Of a stretch of 64,000 bases of DNA, positions 26,701 through 35,567 are shown piece by piece. The notes below the pieces were generated by a model. It had not been told where the DNA came from. It worked only from the letters and a program-made list of their open reading frames with translations, and ran no database searches. The stretch is from an uncultured Bacteroidales bacterium (GTDB lineage: Bacteria; Bacteroidota; Bacteroidia; Bacteroidales; P3): assembly GCA_905233475.1 (NCBI GenBank), contig CAJOEN010000012.1, positions 113,926 through 177,925 of the forward strand. Direction: 5' to 3'. How positions within the stretch are numbered: position 1 is the stretch's first letter; each line of letters opens with the position of its first letter. Made by a program: the position numbers and the translations under genes.

Positions 26701-28001
26701 CGCTGTGCGTTGGTATTGCCATCGCTCCAATGTGAAAAGGTATAGCAGTTGTTTGCGGTGGCTCTAACTGTCCATAATGAATTGTTGTTGCATGATGGGA
26801 CAGTTAATGTAGTCACGGAACCCATTACGGTATCATATACTGATGCGGAATAGGAGTATGGAGTCTTTTCTACAATATTGGAAAAGGAACTAAGTTCCCC
26901 AGAATACCAAGTGCCGCTACCACAAGGTACATATATTGGAATAGAAGTTGTTACACTATAAAAAGCATTATTGCTTATAACGGTATTTGCTCTTTGGAAA
27001 AATATCGAGTTCAATTTTGTGCAGTAGTAGAATACCTGATTTCCAATGCTTTTAACGGAGTTTGGAATCGTTGTAGAAGTTATACAAGTATCGTTAGAAA
27101 AAGCATATTGTTTTATGGTATCAACAATGTTTGGTATAACCAGATTTGTAACGAGTTGATTATTTAAATATAGGTTTTGGCTTGAATATATAGGATTGGC
27201 ATATAAATTGCCGAAATCGATGTTGCACCATTGTGCAATTGTGCCGGTGTAGTTAGTCTTGGTCAGGCTTGTAGCCATAAACGCATAATTTTCAATGTTT
27301 GTAACGGTGTTCGGAATTGTTATTGATGACAAGTTTGTGCAGTAATAGAACGCATAATTTCCAATGTTTGTAACGGAATTAGGGATTATTACATTGTGTA
27401 TATTTTTGTGTGCGGAACGAAGGTCTGTTTTTGAAGAATCTGAGTAATAAAGGCTGTCGGAATAAAATCCGTTTATACAAGATGCTCCCCAAGGATTACC
27501 AGTTGCGTTTCCATTGTAGATTATATTAGATATTCCGAAAAAAGCATATCTATCAATGCTTGTAACGGAGTTGGGAATTGTCATCGAAGACAAACTTGTG
27601 CAACTATAGAACGCATTATTTCCAATGCTTGTAACAGAGTTGGGAATTGTTATTGAAGACAAACTTGTGCAACGATAGAACGCATTATTTCCAATACTTG
27701 TAATGGAATTCGGAATAGTTATCGAGGTTAAGTTTGTGCAATAATAGAATGCCTGATTTCCAATGCTCGTAACAGAATAATTGTTGCTATTGTATGTTAC
27801 AGACGAGGGGATGGTAACACTGCCGGAGTAAGTACTGTTCCCATTTCCAGCAACAGCCACAGTATAGGGGGTAGTGTTACTGGTAATTGTGTAGTAGAGG
27901 GTGTCGCCATTATTTACAGCATAAAAATCAAACGCCCGAACGTTGTGGGTAAAAAGCAGTATTGCCGTCACAAATAGACTTTTTGTAAATGTTTTAATCA
28001 T
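23781..28001 (-). CDS. Large repetitive T9SS surface protein: BspA-type LRRs, InlB-type B repeats
   Basis: This 1406-residue protein has a signal peptide (1-24), then BspA-like LRR_5 repeats to about residue 360 (units such as SVTSIGNNAFYSCTSLSS). An isolated B-repeat lies near 385-450, seven modules of about 50 residues at 450-820 (pattern RDTIYxTICAGDxFxxNG), seven InlB-type B repeats at 824-1317 (SEDTAKG to RWSDGN to VAYF), and a T9SS type A sorting domain at about 1330-1406 (IKIFPNPTSETVTIEG to LPKGVYFVRV). It should be exported, cross the outer membrane by T9SS and act as a surface adhesin or substrate binder. Several B repeats are nearly identical at DNA level (24781-24850 versus 25191-25260). 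It stands alone on the minus strand. Confidence 0.88.
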   Translation of the reverse strand: MIKTFTKSLFVTAILLFTHNVRAFDFYAVNNGDTLYYTITSNTTPYTVAVAGNGNSTYSGSVTIPSSVTYNSNNYSVTSIGNQAFYYCTNLTSITIPNSITSIGNNAFYRCTSLSSITIPNSVTSIGNNAFYSCTSLSSMTIPNSVTSIDRYAFFGISNIIYNGNATGNPWGASCINGFYSDSLYYSDSSKTDLRSAHKNIHNVIIPNSVTNIGNYAFYYCTNLSSITIPNTVTNIENYAFMATSLTKTNYTGTIAQWCNIDFGNLYANPIYSSQNLYLNNQLVTNLVIPNIVDTIKQYAFSNDTCITSTTIPNSVKSIGNQVFYYCTKLNSIFFQRANTVISNNAFYSVTTSIPIYVPCGSGTWYSGELSSFSNIVEKTPYSYSASVYDTVMGSVTTLTVPSCNNNSLWTVRATANNCYTFSHWSDGNTNAQRTITLRKNTSLIAYFICDTLRDTIYHSMCIGDFFDTNGHRGFKPMSGRNYPPYYNQGVYTQYLRDTATGCFLDLVINLSVNDTSRHTIYKNLCFGNQININGIVYNDTGTYQQHLRTVGGCDSLLTIKLSYSDTLRDTIYSTICAGDTFIQNGIKYYRTGLYNQYWSSLYGCDSLIYINLTVRDTLFGSTYDTICAGGFTIINGETFREQGIYHQILRSSMDCDSFVTVHIIITNDTLRDTIYRTICTGCSFDTNGVSYYMQGVYTQHLIDYTTRCFLNLVIFLNVNDDTIRDTIYRSVCAGRIFDTNGQSYYMQGVYTQHLQDTATGYPKILVINITVNDTFHINHYDTISTGQSFIFEGEVYNSDTMFSYHYTTVNGCDSIVVEHISVIHLYNFRAVSDDTAKGLVQIITRPTFSNMHATFIALPKSGYVFSHWSDGDSNAQRTITVTQDTALVAYFREYNFRVISEDTTKGTVQVLTRPSLNSPQATFMALPNTGYTFSRWSDSNTQNPRTLTLTKDTALVAYFRECLFSVVSEDTAKGTVQIVTHPTQANPQAIFMATPKTGYTFSRWSDGNIQNPRSITLTQDTALVAYFRVFNFRVISEDTAKGIVQVLTQPSQNSPQATFIALPNTGYTFSRWSDGNTQNPRSLTITQDTTLVAYFTSNSPQWYNFSVVSEDTAKGSVQIINQPSQSNPQATFIALPNTGYTFLRWSDGNAQNPRTLTVTQDTALVAYFTTNSPQYTFIVFSEDTNKGTVQIINQPTQANPQVTFVALPKSSYSFVQWNDGNTQNPRTLTLTQNTILIANFTNDTGQQWGSFSVMSEDTNHGSVQLVEHNRQAILTAVPEDGFEFSHWSDGDSTNPRIITDAQRANMLKEAKGENVILIAHFQPKQSQGIAVTESVDIKIFPNPTSETVTIEGIGNHTKILVINTIGKTVKHFDNVSGTATFSVGDLPKGVYFVRVETAVRKLIVE

Positions 28002-28147
28002 ATTACTAAGTTATATTATTAATCGATTCAACAAAAATATAATCAATGGTTTACAGGATTTATATTGTCAATTGAATTTGCATACCCGCTTATTTTAAAT
28101 TTTCGTTTTTACTTCTTGTTCAAATATTGTTGTTCTATTTTGTTTTC

Positions 28148-29448
28148 TTACAGAAATTCCCAATGTCCGCCGCGTGTGGGGCCTATGTGCTGCACAATGT
28201 GGCGCATGTCGGCAAGTTCACGCTGAATAGTTTTAATATTAACTCCAATTTCTTTTGCAAGGGCACTCAATGAAATTTTATTATCCGCTTTTATAAGATT
28301 TACAATTAGTTCGCGTCGTTTTTTAAGGTCTTCAATGTGAACGTTTTATGGACATTTTGGGGTTCATTTACCGTTTTTACCGGTATTGTAATGCGAATAA
28401 AATGAGGCATAAAGGTGAACGATTCGCGTCCATACTTGCGAATGATAACCGGCATGCCCGACCCCAAAGCCTCCACCATTTCCACATCGCGGAACACACG
28501 CATAAGTTCTTTGTTCCGTGGAAGGCTCACACCACCGAAAAATTCCTCCTCCGACAAGCCCGAAGGTATTGTCCCGTATGATGTTATCTCCAGTCTGTCC
28601 GAAAAAATCTCGAATTTCGGGGGCACCTCGTTTGTGTAGTCGTTATGCACGATGGCGTTTATCACAGCCTCGCGAACGGCCAGCGCGTCCCACATGGGTA
28701 TGTCTTCCCTGAATTTTTCGGTTTTTCGGGTGAATACGTAGTTTTCAGTATTCAGTTTGTCCAAAACCAAATCTGTGGCTTTCAACAGACTGCAATATCC
28801 GTATTCGTTGTTCGATATAAGATCTATTCTGTCTGTGCCAGAGTATTTTGCCACTTTTATCGAAACGTTGTTTTCGTCGGAGAAAAGAAAAGCCACATAG
28901 TTGTATTTGCCGTCGTTGGTCAATAAGTCCAACGTATGTTCAAAGTAATTGTTCAAATCCAGTTTTTTCGACTCATAGTATATTTTGAGCTGGCGGAAAG
29001 TCAAATTCTGGCGTGGGGAGACAATGTTGCGTAACGAATTGCGCACCCTATGCGAAAACAAGTTCCCAATCATTGTGGTGGACATAGGCTCGGCGGCCGT
29101 GCCGACTCTGATATAGCAGCCTCGGGTGCTCATTCCGTATCTGGCTTTATAGTATGGTTTTTCGCTTCCCGACGCCAAGAATATTTTTACCACATCAACA
29201 CCGTCAAAACTTTCAACCAAAACATCGAAAAGTCCCATCGGCGACGGCAAAATGTTGTTGCGGATACGGTCTTTGATTTTCAAAACAACGGAGTCGATAT
29301 CATCAACACCAATCGGGTGGCCTTTGTCATCAACACCGATATAGATTATGCCTCCCTCCCTGTAATTGAGAAAAGACACAACCTCTTTTTCAATATCAAG
29401 ACCATCAGTAAACCTGCATTTAAACTCTATGCGATTGGCCTCCACCAT
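28148..29448 (-). pseudogene. AlbA/Schlafen-domain ATP-binding regulator with frameshifted C-terminal HTH
   Basis: The frame from 29448 encodes 380 residues. It has an N-terminal AlbA_2/Slfn-type domain (EFKCRFTDGLDIEKEVVSFLN, GGIIYIGVDDKG), a middle GHKL ATPase-like segment (ALAVREAVINAIVHNDY) and the ALGSGMPVIIRKYG block. It ends at 28306 after a nonsense tail. In the next frame the sequence continues as a clear winged-helix or HTH domain (LKKRRELIVNLIKADNKIS, LSALAKEIGVNIKTIQREL, ending HWEFL at 28148). One A missing in the AAAA run at 28344-28347 (minus strand) joins them as NVHKNVHIEDLKK. The restored protein of about 434 residues would be a transcriptional regulator. The truncated form may still be made. 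Confidence 0.85.
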
Positions 29449-29541
29449 AAAAGAATATTTCGCAATTTAATAAATATCAGCTTGTTGAGTTATGCCAGCA
29501 AAACAAAAAACGAATTTGAATAATCATTTGTTTTGCTTCTG

Positions 29542-29549
29542 CAAATATA
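29542..29549 (-). promoter_or_regulatory. -7 box of the AlbA/HTH regulator
   Basis: TATATTTG on the minus strand, about 95 nt before the start codon, matches TAnnTTTG. The -33 TTTG is not evident. Confidence 0.45.
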
Positions 29550-29664
29550 CAATTTTTTTTGTGAAATGAGAACAGAACTATAGTGGATGGGGCAAAACAG
29601 TTTTTTGTTACGCATAATTCCCCTCTCATGTACTATCAGCCCAAAAAGTCCGTTATCTTTTTTT

Positions 29665-30930
29665 ATGAGAAAAATTTCTGCCATAGTATTGCTTCTCGGC
29701 CTTGTTTTTCAGGCTTTCTCCTCCCATATACTTATTCCTATGGACGAGGTGCAGAAAAACCATCTGAAGGCATACGGCGTGGCGTATTGGGTGCTTCAGC
29801 GCGATGTGGAGGTAACGTGGCTGCTCAATTACCGAGGCGGGGCTTTTCTGATAAAGTATAACGATAATATAGAAAAGGAATGCCGTCTGCGTGGCGTTAC
29901 CTGCGAAGTCATTGCCGACGGGCAGGCCACCAACATCCTCACCTACATTGCCGACCCTGCCGTGAATATGGACGCAGTGCGTATGCAGAAAGCCCCGCGT
30001 ATTGCGGTGTATTCGCCCAAAAACAAACTCCCGTGGGACGATGCCGTAACTCTCGTCCTCACCTATGCCGAAATCCCCTACGACGTGGTTTACGATGCCG
30101 AGGTGATGAACGGCGTTCTGCCGATGTACGACTGGCTGCACCTGCATCACGAGGATTTCACCGGACAGTTCGGCAAGTTCTGGGCCAGTTACCGCTCCAA
30201 GCAGTGGTACATCGACGATGTTAAGGCTCAGACGGCCACCGCCAACGATTTCGGCTTTGCCAAAGTGTCGCAGCTTAAGCTGGCTGTGGCGCACAAGATA
30301 CGCGATTTTGTAGTGGGCGGCGGCTTCCTCTTTGCTATGTGCTCCGCCCCCGACAGCTACGATGTGGCTCTTGCCGCCGAAGGCGTGGACATCTGCGAGA
30401 CTATGTTCGACGGCGACCCCATGCAACCCGACGCACAACAGCGCCTCGACTACTCCAAGACTTTCGCTTTCAAGGATTTCCACATCGTCACCGACCCTGC
30501 GGAATACGAGATTTCCGATATCGACATCAGCCAGTACCAGCGGCGTGGCAAGGTTACCGAGCAGAACGACTTTTTCACCCTGTTCGAGTTTTCTGCCAAG
30601 TGGGACTGGATTCCTACCATGCTTACGCAGAACCACACACGCATCATCAAAGGGTTTATGGGACAGTCCACGGCGTTCCGCAGACAGTTCGTCAAGTCAA
30701 GCGTGGTTATCCTTGCCGAAAACAAAGCCCTCGACGAGGTGCGCTACCTGCACGGCACCATGGGCAAAGGCACATGGACTTTCCTCGGCGGCCACGACCC
30801 CGAAGACTACCAGCACTACGTCGGCGACCCGCCCACAGACCTCTCCCTCTTTCCGAATTCGCCGGGGTACCGGCTGATACTCAACAATATACTTTTTCCC
30901 GCAGCAAAAAAAGAAAAACATAAAACATAA
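29665..30930 (+). CDS. Exported protein of the Bacteroidota 'asparagine synthetase B'-labelled family
   Basis: The frame opens at 29587, but Met at 29665 (MRKISAIVLLLGLVFQAFSS) gives a proper signal peptide and 421 residues. The block HILIPMDEVQKNHLKAYGVAYW is characteristic of a conserved Bacteroidota family often labelled asparagine synthetase B in databases. No glutaminase Cys2 or synthetase ATP-binding motif is present, so I regard that label as wrong. The middle (IAVYSPKNKLPWDDAVTLVLTYAEI, FVVGGGFLFAMCSAP) resembles a glutamine-amidotransferase-like Rossmann fold (ThuA-like). It probably acts in the periplasm; function unknown. The next gene follows after 14 nt. Confidence 0.75.
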   Translation: MRKISAIVLLLGLVFQAFSSHILIPMDEVQKNHLKAYGVAYWVLQRDVEVTWLLNYRGGAFLIKYNDNIEKECRLRGVTCEVIADGQATNILTYIADPAVNMDAVRMQKAPRIAVYSPKNKLPWDDAVTLVLTYAEIPYDVVYDAEVMNGVLPMYDWLHLHHEDFTGQFGKFWASYRSKQWYIDDVKAQTATANDFGFAKVSQLKLAVAHKIRDFVVGGGFLFAMCSAPDSYDVALAAEGVDICETMFDGDPMQPDAQQRLDYSKTFAFKDFHIVTDPAEYEISDIDISQYQRRGKVTEQNDFFTLFEFSAKWDWIPTMLTQNHTRIIKGFMGQSTAFRRQFVKSSVVILAENKALDEVRYLHGTMGKGTWTFLGGHDPEDYQHYVGDPPTDLSLFPNSPGYRLILNNILFPAAKKEKHKT

Positions 30931-30944
30931 TATTTTTCCCCATT

Positions 30945-32417
30945 ATGAAAAAAACGGCATTATTGGCAATAAGCCTTTGTATATCACTACTTTCCACCGC
31001 TCAGGTGTGGACTGTTTACAATACAGCGAACAGCGACATCAACGGCAATACCGTGCTTGCCCTTGCAACCGACCGCAAAGGTGCTAAATGGATAGGCACA
31101 AGCGAAGGACTGAACAAGTTTTCAGGGAACAATTGGACGGATTACGCCATGTTTAACAAAAAACTGAAAGGACAGTTCGTGAATTGCCTCACCATCGACA
31201 AAAAAGGCATACTTTGGGTTGGCACCGACGACCACGGCGTAATCGAATTCGACGGCACCCACTGGAAAGAGCACGAAACCCAAACTCGTAAGCTGAAAAT
31301 GAAATTCATACGCACCATTGTAATAGACCAAAACGATGTGAAATGGATTGGTGTGACACTCGGAGGACTTGTGCGTTACGATAACAAGAAATGGGAACTT
31401 TTCTCCACAAAGAACTGCAGCTTGGTGAGTGATTTTATACTCTGCATAACTATTGATGACCAAGGAAACAAATGGATTGGCACCAACGCCGGTATTTCCG
31501 TCCTCGACAAATACGGCGAATGGAAGCACTTCACTCCATCCAACTCGCCATTACCCGACAACATTGTGCCCGGAATTGCCATCGACAAAAAAGGTGTGAA
31601 ATGGATGGCCACTTTGGGCGGACTTTGCTCATACGATGGCGTAAACTGGAATATATATACCACTAAAAATAGTCAAATACCAAGTAATCAGGTAAATAGC
31701 CTCGCTTTCGACCGCAACGGCGTGTTGTGGCTCACCACCGATAAAGGTGTTACCGCTTTCGACGGAAAATACTGGGTTACCTACACCACCAAAAACAGCC
31801 CGCTGCCATCAAATGTTATCCAGAACATCACCATCGACGACCAGAACAACAAGTGGTTCGGCACCGATTTCTACGGCATAACATGTTTTTCGGGCTTCAC
31901 CATCGCCGGACGTGTGGTGGACGACTTCGGTCAGGGCATGAAAGACATCGTTGTGCAGGCAGGTAACCAGAAAGTAAAAACCGACGCCCAGGGCAATTAC
32001 CGTATAGATGTGAAAAACGGCTCGGCACTTTCTGTAAAACCCCTTATCGCCGACCGCGAGTTCACCCCCGCAGAACATACTTTCAGCAGTGTGTCGTCGT
32101 TCCAGCTGGGCAAAAACTTTGTGGTTACCACTCCACAAAAACCATCAGCGGAAAAAATTTCCATAGTCTCGCATCTCGAGGACGGTTACATTACCGTTTC
32201 TTTCGAAAGCGCTATAGCCAACGTCGAAATTCTCAACAGCAACGGCGAAAACGTACTCACGGTGGAGAAGTACAAAAAAGGCAAACGCATTGAAATACCT
32301 AATGAAGTAATCAACAACCCCTTCCACGTTATTATACGCACCAAAAAAGGTGTCCGTAGCATAAAACTCACTCCCGAAGGCAAAAAAGCTGTTTCGAAAG
32401 ATAGAAAGAAAATGTAA
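30945..32417 (+). CDS. Exported two-component-regulator-propeller protein
   Basis: This 490-residue protein has a signal peptide (MKKTALLAISLCISLLSTAQ) and about seven propeller repeats of about 45 residues (residues 28-310). Typical blades are ATDRKGAKWIGTSEGL, TIDKKGILWVGTDDHG and AFDRNGVLWLTTDKGV. A carboxypeptidase-regulatory-like Ig domain follows (GRVVDDFGQGMKDIVV, KTDAQGNYRI), then a C-terminal beta domain resembling a sorting domain remnant (VEILNSNGENVLTVEKY). Unlike hybrid sensors it has no kinase, so it is a free or surface-attached ligand-binding propeller. It is transcribed with the upstream 'AsnB-like' protein. Confidence 0.85.
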   Translation: MKKTALLAISLCISLLSTAQVWTVYNTANSDINGNTVLALATDRKGAKWIGTSEGLNKFSGNNWTDYAMFNKKLKGQFVNCLTIDKKGILWVGTDDHGVIEFDGTHWKEHETQTRKLKMKFIRTIVIDQNDVKWIGVTLGGLVRYDNKKWELFSTKNCSLVSDFILCITIDDQGNKWIGTNAGISVLDKYGEWKHFTPSNSPLPDNIVPGIAIDKKGVKWMATLGGLCSYDGVNWNIYTTKNSQIPSNQVNSLAFDRNGVLWLTTDKGVTAFDGKYWVTYTTKNSPLPSNVIQNITIDDQNNKWFGTDFYGITCFSGFTIAGRVVDDFGQGMKDIVVQAGNQKVKTDAQGNYRIDVKNGSALSVKPLIADREFTPAEHTFSSVSSFQLGKNFVVTTPQKPSAEKISIVSHLEDGYITVSFESAIANVEILNSNGENVLTVEKYKKGKRIEIPNEVINNPFHVIIRTKKGVRSIKLTPEGKKAVSKDRKKM

Positions 32418-32458
32418 ATTAGTATATTCCAGAAAATAATTACACAAATTATAATCAA

Positions 32459-33475
32459 ATGAGAATGAGCAAAAAGCAATGTGTTGTCTGCCTTATGTCG
32501 GCGGCAATGGGATTTATTTCGCTGTTCGGTTGCGGAAACGAAAAGTCGAGCAAAGATAATGCCATATACTATTGGCGTACAACTTTTCGCCTGAACAATT
32601 ATGAACGTGATTTTCTTAAAAAACACAACATCAACAAGATGTATGTAAAATTCTTTGACGTGGACAAAGAATGGGGACAGGGTGCCATTCCTGTGGGAAC
32701 CACCATCTTTATAGACAGTTTTCCGAAAAATATCGAGATTGTTCCGACGGTGTTCATTACCTCCGAGGCCATTAAATACTACCCTGAATTTTCCGACAAG
32801 CTATTAAAACGTGTTGAGGATATGGCCGATGTCAATGGGATAAATTTCAGCGAGATACAGATAGACTGCGACTGGAAAGAAAGTGCCGCAGAAAAATATT
32901 TCGCATTTATGAAAGATTTCAAATCGAAATTGGAAAAGAAAGACATTAAGCTCTCCACAACCATACGCCTGTCGCAGTTTGGCTACGAAACTCCCGCCGC
33001 CGACTACGGGGTGCTGATGTGCTACAACACCGGCGACATAAAAAAATGGGAAACCGCCAATTCCATACTCGACATAGAGGACATAAAACTCTATTTGGAA
33101 AAAATCAAGTCATGCAAACTGCCGCTTTCGGTGGCCTTTCCTAATTTTGGCTGGGATGTGTCGTTTACCAAATACAGTCCCGATGACAGTGAATATTACA
33201 TGGAGGGCATTGAATACGACAAAAACGATTTTTCGGATGAATGTTTTGAAAAAATATCTGAAAATCACTACAAGATGTCAAAAAAAAGCAGATACTACGG
33301 GAATGTCAGTGTCTATATTCGCCATGAGGAAGTAACAGCGGACGATGTCCTTGAAGCGAAAAAACTGATTTGGGAAAACCTCTCGTCCGCTCCAAAACAA
33401 ATCATACTTTATCATCTTGATTCGGCCAACCTTTCAAAATTCTCGGACAATGAAGTGGAAAAAATTTATCGTTAG
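32459..33475 (+). CDS. Lipoprotein, possible TIM-barrel (DUF3142-like)
   Basis: This 338-residue protein has a lipoprotein signal (AAMGFISLFGCGN, lipobox FGC). The mature part has a beta-alpha alternation: INKMYVKFFDVDKEWG, IVPTVFITSEAI, FSEIQIDCDWKES, IKLSTTIRLSQFGY, YGVLMCYNTGD and LSVAFPNFGWD. It resembles a TIM barrel of the DUF3142 or glycoside-hydrolase-like type, with IQIDCDW as candidate active-site strand. That assignment is an inference. Its 3' end overlaps the next gene by 26 nt. Confidence 0.7.
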   Translation: MRMSKKQCVVCLMSAAMGFISLFGCGNEKSSKDNAIYYWRTTFRLNNYERDFLKKHNINKMYVKFFDVDKEWGQGAIPVGTTIFIDSFPKNIEIVPTVFITSEAIKYYPEFSDKLLKRVEDMADVNGINFSEIQIDCDWKESAAEKYFAFMKDFKSKLEKKDIKLSTTIRLSQFGYETPAADYGVLMCYNTGDIKKWETANSILDIEDIKLYLEKIKSCKLPLSVAFPNFGWDVSFTKYSPDDSEYYMEGIEYDKNDFSDECFEKISENHYKMSKKSRYYGNVSVYIRHEEVTADDVLEAKKLIWENLSSAPKQIILYHLDSANLSKFSDNEVEKIYR

Positions 33476-35567
33476 TATGCTCTGCGTGGCATACGCCTCG
33501 GTGTCGTACCCTTGTGGATATTATGAAACTGTTGGAGACGAATACACCTACATGTTCAAAATTTACGATTATGACGAGTATTTTTTGTGGAATCGCAATA
33601 ACATTTTCAGAAGCAACAACATCAAATTCTGGTACAAATACACTCACGGCAATGTCGATTCCACAGTGATAGAAAAAGCCCTTTATGAATGTTCCGCAGA
33701 CGACATCGACAACGGCACCAACGTTTTCTTTGTGTACCTCCACAAAATCAACGATGCCGAAGCCCTTCGCTATTGGTCTGTCATAAAGACATTCTCGGCC
33801 AAAATGAACGACCCTTGGTACTACCCCAATCGTGCTGAAAAACGGGAGATAAGCCGTCTGATAGAAGAAATAGACGGCATTTTGAACAGCCGCACATCGG
33901 AACAACTCAAAGAGCGTTATATGTATGTATTAATGCAGATGTTGTTTTACATGAAACAATATGGGACATGCCGCGATATATGGGAAACACGCAAATTTGT
34001 ATGGAACGACAAGGAGCTCGAACTCAGGTGTCTGCTTTATTACGCCGGAGCACTCTTCTATTCCGGTCGTGAGACAGAAGCAGCCGATATATATGCCGAC
34101 AACGGAGAATGGCAGAACTTCCGGTATTTTGACAAAAGCGTGGCTTTTATGAACAAGTTGTATGCGGCCTCGCCTAACTCCAAGGCTTTCATGTTTTTTG
34201 TGCAAAACTATCTCAACCAGCAACAGGACAAAAGAGCTTTTAACTCGTGTGATGACTTTATAGCCCTTTGCGAAAAAGCTGTTTCCGAAAAAAAGAGCGA
34301 CGACCCGGCACTTTGGCAGTCGGCTCTCGCACATATAGCTTTCCTTCGCGGCGATGTGAATAAAGCGGTGGAACTTATCGAAAAAGCCTCTAAAATGAAA
34401 GGTTGCCCCGGAGTGATGGACAACATACGCATGCTTCGTCTCCTATACCACGCTACCGACACCGCCGACCCAAAATACTCCGACTACCTTTACAGGGATT
34501 TGCCGTGGCTCCTGCAAAAAGTCTCATCGCTCGGCAATATGTGGGCTATCAACGGCAAAGGGTACGACCATCACCTCAATATGCTGGCACGCATAGTGTT
34601 GTATAACGCATATCCCCACTACAAGTCCATCGGCAACAGCAATATGGCGGCAATACTGCTCAACGCCTACGACGAGGCCTACTGTTACGACAGAGAAGTT
34701 CGTGCCATATTGCGTAGCGACACGACCTCCGGCAGCAGGGAATACGACACCTATTGTTTTCGATTTCTCGACAAAACTTCCATCGAAAATGTAAAAAACT
34801 TCCTTGCTTTTGTAAAATCGGGAGGAAAGACTGATTTGGAAAAGACTCTTATCAAATCGGGCTATATCCGCGAGTCGATGATCAACGAACTGATAGCCAC
34901 CAAATACATGCGTATATTCGATTACAATTCCGCCATAGCGTATTTGGAAAAAGTACATCCGTCGTTTTGGAAAAAACAAAACATAACCGAATATCTCAAT
35001 CGCAATCCTTTCAGGGAAAACTGGATAGGATCCGATAATTTGAGATGCCAATCCTTTACTGCATACAACGCTTTAAAGGAATACGACAGCCTGCCCTCCA
35101 AATTGCAGTTCTGCAAAATAATGCGGCATTTGGAACAAAGGCAAAACACTTCGCCAGACAAGGAGGAACGCGCCGCCATGCACTACGCTTATGCAGTGGG
35201 TATGGTGAGGTCGAAAGATTGGAGCTGGGCACTTACGCAATACGCAAAATACTCATTCTACGACATATACCAGTTCTCTTACTACTCATACGAGCACGAA
35301 AACACTGCTGACGATTGGGATTATAAATCGTCGTACTCGTATGATGCACAGAACAACTACCTAAAAATCACTTCTCACCTAAAAGCCGCCGAGGAGCTTA
35401 CCACAAACAAGGAATTGGCGGCCCGTTGTCAATACTTGCGCTGCGTGATAGAAATGGACAAAGTGCAAAAAAGGCAGTACTACCGTCGCCTTGTAAATTA
35501 TTATGGCGATACCAAATTTGTAAACGAAGAATCGTGCCACTGCGCCACATTGGCGGATTATCGCTGA
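33450..35567 (+). CDS. Large exported helical-repeat protein of unknown function
   Basis: The frame is open from 33417, but Met at 33450 (MKWKKFIVSMLCVAYASVSYPCG) provides the signal peptide and 705 residues. The body is alpha-helical with TPR-like paired helices: LELRCLLYYAGALFYSGRETEA, DPALWQSALAHIAFLRGDVN, and KELAARCQYLRCVIEMDK near the C-terminus. The fold is probably a superhelical scaffold. I recognise no named family. It overlaps the preceding lipoprotein by 26 nt, so the two are translationally coupled and presumably work together at the cell envelope, with the protein in the periplasm or on the surface. Confidence 0.75.
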   Translation: MKWKKFIVSMLCVAYASVSYPCGYYETVGDEYTYMFKIYDYDEYFLWNRNNIFRSNNIKFWYKYTHGNVDSTVIEKALYECSADDIDNGTNVFFVYLHKINDAEALRYWSVIKTFSAKMNDPWYYPNRAEKREISRLIEEIDGILNSRTSEQLKERYMYVLMQMLFYMKQYGTCRDIWETRKFVWNDKELELRCLLYYAGALFYSGRETEAADIYADNGEWQNFRYFDKSVAFMNKLYAASPNSKAFMFFVQNYLNQQQDKRAFNSCDDFIALCEKAVSEKKSDDPALWQSALAHIAFLRGDVNKAVELIEKASKMKGCPGVMDNIRMLRLLYHATDTADPKYSDYLYRDLPWLLQKVSSLGNMWAINGKGYDHHLNMLARIVLYNAYPHYKSIGNSNMAAILLNAYDEAYCYDREVRAILRSDTTSGSREYDTYCFRFLDKTSIENVKNFLAFVKSGGKTDLEKTLIKSGYIRESMINELIATKYMRIFDYNSAIAYLEKVHPSFWKKQNITEYLNRNPFRENWIGSDNLRCQSFTAYNALKEYDSLPSKLQFCKIMRHLEQRQNTSPDKEERAAMHYAYAVGMVRSKDWSWALTQYAKYSFYDIYQFSYYSYEHENTADDWDYKSSYSYDAQNNYLKITSHLKAAEELTTNKELAARCQYLRCVIEMDKVQKRQYYRRLVNYYGDTKFVNEESCHCATLADYR

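Noticed and set aside
23900..27900. Regularly spaced repeated DNA that could look like a CRISPR array
   Set aside because: The repeats translate in one long frame into LRR and B-repeat modules, differ in sequence and have no constant spacer length.
29653..30636. 327-codon minus-strand open frame
   Set aside because: It is antisense to the conserved 'AsnB-labelled' secreted protein and has no motif or signal.
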